Positions 60,671-64,000 of a DNA stretch of 64,000 bases are shown here, piece by piece; position 1 is the stretch's first letter; each line of letters opens with the position of its first letter. Origin of the DNA: Lachancea mirantina. Taxonomy: Eukaryota; Ascomycota; Saccharomycetes; Saccharomycetales; Saccharomycetaceae. The stretch covers positions 1,302,001 to 1,366,000 of the forward strand of contig LT598469.1 of the NCBI GenBank assembly GCA_900074745.1, written 5' to 3'. Made by a program: the position numbers and the translations under genes. The notes beneath the pieces were generated by a model, which saw nothing but the letters and a program-made list of their open reading frames with translations, ran no database searches and was not told the DNA's origin.

Positions 60671-63503
60671 CAGAGCTGTATTTCGGGTTGACCCGGATTA
60701 CAAAATAACTACCCGGATACCCGAGAGCGGGTAGTAAACGGGTAGTAGTCATGTACGGATCGAGTAATTCTTGGGTATATATTTTAATATTTTCAACTCA
60801 TTTAAGGATATTTCGAATGCATCGTTTGGATGGAACGCGGATAAACAACTTGTTAGTTCAACAAAGCGCCCGTAAATCGAGAGAAAAGCATTGATCTTAC
60901 CTAATTAGTGTTGAATTAGATTGATATGCTAGCTTTAACTATTAAAACTCGAGATCGTCGTCATCCGATTGAGAGTAGCATTCTATATAGTCATCATCCT
61001 CATCAGAATCTTGGAAATTGAGTGTTAATTTCTGGTCGAGGAGGCCCCAGCCCTTGAAGCGATTTCTAAGAACTAGCAACCTGTTAAAATTTAGACTGCT
61101 CATACTTCTTCTTTCTTTACGAAGAACTTTTCTGCTGATAGAAAATGCTCTCTCCAGACCGCTTGTGCTAAATTTTGTGTATAGAAGGGCCACCGCAAGC
61201 CTGAATAAGTTGGGATATGCGCCACGGCGTTCGTACCACCATTGTATCAGGTCCTCTTTGAAGTCCAAGGTATGTTGCTCTTCTGCTTTATATTTGTCCC
61301 ACTCACTGACTGCCTGATTGCACATAGAAGCCTCTGCATTACGTGAATGCTTTTCGCGCCGGTTAGTTGTGGGTAATTTACTGACTCGATGGCGCGTGCC
61401 TCTAACAGATCTTTTGGCAAGTTCAGTTGATGTAACGACCTTTCGCGGTTCGGACTTCTTGAGGTAAGACTTCAAATACCTTTCCACTTTGCTTAGTCGA
61501 AATTGAGCCTCGTCCTCCGTCATAAGGGTGTTGAAGCACTGATGTTTGGACGAAGGATCCAAGAATGCAGCGACAAAATACAGATCGTTTTCCGTGAAGT
61601 ACTGGAAATAAGTTGTAAATTTGTTTCGAGTAGAAAGGACAGCATCAAGTACCGTTTTCTTCATATCTAGCGGCGGGTTTTGAGTTCCATTGATAAAGGT
61701 GAAATCAAATGCTCCTTCTGTCGGTAGCTCTATAGTTCCGTATGGGCATCACCGCATAAGTCATAATATTCCAGAAGTGTGTAATAGAAAGGTACCGCAT
61801 TAGAGAGATGATTAAACGAAACTTCTTGCAGAGTGTCATTCAACACTTTGAAGATTGAGCAACAATCGACAAAGTACTGCAAAAGATGGACTTCCTCAGG
61901 GGTTTGCTCGAAACACTTTTCGATTTTTGAAGCAGCAGAAATGTTCTGTGGTGACTTTTTAAAGTTATTGAACCACGTCAGATACTGCTGGCGATATTTC
62001 AGAAAAGTGGTTACTTGCTTCCAGATATACAACCACCGTGTTTCCGATGCAGCAGGCACCAACGGGATTGAAGCTTTCATTAATGAAGACCTCAAAACAG
62101 AAGTGTGCTTCATCTTGTGAGCCAACCGTGTGATACGCGCCAGTGCCAAGCTAAACTTTGTGTTTGCTTTCAGGTTTTTCACTACATCTTGGAAAAGAAT
62201 GTTCAAAATATGGTTTCCACACCGGAAAATATGGAAGTTTCCCAGACGATCGAACGTCTTGGATTTGCATTTCTTGAAATGGTCATGGACAAGGTGGGAA
62301 TGCATGCATATGTTGTTTGTGGCATTATCACAAGTAATTGTTGCAACTCGATCATCTATTTCATACTCTTTCATCACATCCCGAACTTCCTTGAAAAGAT
62401 TTTCCCCGGTGTGTGGTGTGTCGCTAACATCAATGAAACCTAGGATGTGGGTGTTGTACGGAGCGTAATGGTTATTAAGAAGAGCCTTGCTGCTGCCAAC
62501 ATCAGTCAGCATAGCATCATTTATAAGATTGGGAGCAAATGATGCGGCTACAGCAAGATATGATCTTCCATTCCCGCCGGACCAGATATCCAGTTCAATG
62601 TTAATGAAGTCAGTTTTACTCAATACTTTTTTAAGTGCAGTATTGAAGTGATTGGTATAGTTCGATAGCCTGTCAATGATCGCTGGACGAGATTTTATCA
62701 ATTTAATACCAGAGCAGGCTTCGCTAATGACGTTCCAGCTTTTGCCTTCGAAGAAGGAGAACGGGACTAACTTTTCCGTCAAAAGCAACAGGATACCAAA
62801 ATCGCCAGGGCTATGCTTCCATTCTGCGGTTATTGCAGCTGGCGGTGGCAAGGAACGACACTTGACTCCTAATTGGCTGAGACTCCTAGATTTTTCTTCT
62901 TCTTTTCGACCGTTTTGGTATGCTAGAGGATGAACGTTCTTTACGTGTTTTGAAAGGTTTCCTGTGGACCTCGCTTCCTTGAATTCGCGTTTGCAATGAA
63001 CACAAGAGGCAATCTTTAGTCCATCCACCTCTGTAACATCGAAGTGGCGGCGAAGGGCTGATCGATCCATCCATCCAGTTACTTTAAGTTGTCTAGTAGG
63101 TGTAATAGGAATGGAGGAGCCATCTGCCGCATCTACTGGGTTTGAGACACGTGGCTCTGGGGTGAGAGTCTCACCTTCCAAATCTGAGGTTTCGTCGGAA
63201 AGCTCTTCAATCTGATAAGACTCTTGGACCGCTATCATTGTGTGTCAGCTGAGTAGTTCGAACCGGGGAGCGGTTGGTCTGGATCATGTATGTTAAATAT
63301 TTGAATTTTTGACGCCAGAAATTTTCTTTACGCGTTTCGGTTCTTGAAAGGGTATCCAGTGTTAAAGGACGCGGGTTGCTGGCGGGTCGCCTATTTTTTC
63401 ACGCGAGTAATAGGCGAATGAACGTGACGGCGCACGCGAATACTATGTGGGTTTCCTGGATAAGGGTTACCCAGCCTAAGATGGTACCCGAAATACAGCT
63501 CTG
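60671..63503 (-). mobile_element. hAT2 transposon, copy B, nested in hAT1
   Basis: 2833 bases bounded by CAGAGCTGTATTTCGGGT and its exact reverse complement, flanked by the perfect 8-base duplication ACCCATCA. It lies in the 5' leader of hAT1, in the divergent orientation. Confidence 0.95.
60942..63238 (-). pseudogene. hAT2 transposase gene, copy B, one frame break
   Basis: Open for 502 codons from MIAVQESYQIEELSDE (BED finger, both core Asp motifs) to a stop at 61730 after DAHTEL. The rest, with the conserved C-terminal block, is open in another frame from about 61720 to 60942. The same break is in copy A, so it predates the duplication. No normal splice signals were seen that would bridge it. 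It probably depends on another source of transposase. Confidence 0.88.
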
Positions 63504-63511
63504 ACCCATCA
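63504..63511. repeat. hAT2 copy B target-site duplication, right
   Basis: ACCCATCA, directly outside the hAT2 tip ending at 63503. Confidence 0.93.
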
Positions 63512-63873
63512 TAACCCATCACAACTCACGAAGGTGTTTTTTATCGTCATCTTTATTTTTCCAATATAGAAGTTGACCATTCTCTTTCAAACATTAAGCA
63601 GTAGAACAAAACATGCCTCAAAGAATTTTGGAGTTGCTTGTTCTTAGAAGCCAAGCACACTCAGCGTTCACTGAAGGTCTAATGGCCACGCGTGATTGAC
63701 CTGCATAAGCTTTTTGCTGATTTTCGATCCTGTCCAGTCCTCCATTTTTTTACGCGTTTTTTTTTACCAATCGTGGTGCTTTTTACAACCTATAAATTCT
63801 GCCCTAACAACTCGAGGGCCAATTTAGATCGTTTGCACTTTTACACAACCAAGAAAGAGCAACTCAACCTTCC

Positions 63874-64000
63874 ATGGAATCGCAGCCTTCAATTCAACCA
63901 ATAATTACACAGCCTATGCCTATAGAGATCACTGGTCGCGTTAGCCGCTCAGCTCCTCCTGAGGCAGGAAATTCGTTCACTGATGTTGCAACACGTCATG
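63874..64000 (+). CDS. hAT1 transposase, right copy, N-terminal part
   Basis: First 42 codons (MESQPSIQPIITQPMPIEIT onward), identical as far as read to the intact left copy; truncated by the window end. Whether this copy is whole cannot be seen. Confidence 0.9.
   Translation, partial: MESQPSIQPIITQPMPIEITGRVSRSAPPEAGNSFTDVATRH

Larger units (their letters stand above)
60529..64000 (+). mobile_element. hAT1 transposon, right copy (5' part, interrupted by hAT2 copy B, runs off window)
   Basis: 5' tip CAGACATGATCAGTGGGTA at 60529, then 134 bases of leader, hAT2 copy B with perfect target duplications, the rest of the leader, and the transposase start at 63874. The 5' leader repeats the word ACCCATCA (60588, 60663, 63504 and around 63514), possibly a transposase-binding subterminal repeat. 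The sequence is cut by the window end. Confidence 0.88.
60671..64000 (-). repeat. Right arm of large inverted repeat
   Basis: Matches the reverse complement of 53240-56623. The outer homology stops exactly at the hAT2 tip on the PRO3/JHD2 side and continues out of the window on the other side. Confidence 0.93.

Overview
This window looks like nuclear DNA of a budding yeast of the Saccharomycetaceae that branched before the whole-genome duplication. Lachancea is my best guess; the genus is inferred, not proven. Genes are dense, introns are few and short with GTATGT donors and CTAAC-type branch points, and nearly every gene has a recognisable Saccharomyces cerevisiae counterpart. The gene order interleaves two S. 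cerevisiae regions. YJR105-YJR119 genes (ADO1, ECM27, LIH1, CPA2, YMR1, PXP2, TDA4, STE24, ILM1, JHD2) alternate with YER020-YER023 genes (GPA2, RPN3, SRB4, PRO3), as expected in a genome that was never duplicated. A 20-N run at 54324-54343 shows that this is a draft scaffold. Layout: 0.3-15.3 kb holds alpha-tubulin (with intron), PHO84, a DXO1-like RNA-decapping enzyme, an unrecognised SANT-like protein, a phytanoyl-CoA dioxygenase-family enzyme, ERG9, a tRNA-Gln(UUG), PTH1, GTR1 and NDI1. After 2 kb without a supported gene come PXP2 and YMR1, the latter with a small intron I identified by reading the sequence. Next are an FRE ferric reductase, SEC17 (with intron) and an OPT1-like peptide transporter carrying one frameshift. 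CPA2, a small hypothetical gene, GPA2, LIH1, ECM27, ADO1, TDA4, STE24, RPN3, SRB4 and ILM1 follow. The most interesting part is 50.7-64.0 kb. Two hAT-superfamily DNA transposons occur as a nested pair: hAT2 (about 2.83 kb, tips CAGAGCTGTATTTCGGGT) sits in the 5' leader of hAT1 (about 3.17 kb without the insert, tips CAGACATGATCA, an apparently intact 809-aa transposase). The pair appears twice in opposite orientation, giving a nearly identical inverted repeat (53240-56623 against 60671-64000, continuing past the window). Between the arms lie only PRO3 and JHD2, and both are flipped relative to ILM1 and SRB4 when compared with S. cerevisiae. Re-inverting the segment restores the ILM1-JHD2 adjacency, puts PRO3 back on the SRB4 strand, and brings the two hAT1 tips together as one complete element. 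A transposon-mediated inversion is the best reading; an assembly flip across the repeat is the main alternative. The host genes are mostly housekeeping: nutrient uptake (phosphate, iron, peptides), nutrient signalling (GTR1 for TORC1, GPA2 for cAMP), sterol and arginine/proline synthesis, mitochondrial NADH oxidation, vesicle fusion and phosphoinositide turnover, CAAX processing, the proteasome lid, Mediator and chromatin. Candidate regulatory sites fit several of them: Pho4-type CACGTT cores before PHO84, Gcn4 sites before CPA2, a sterol element before ERG9 and Aft1-type sites before the ferric reductase.
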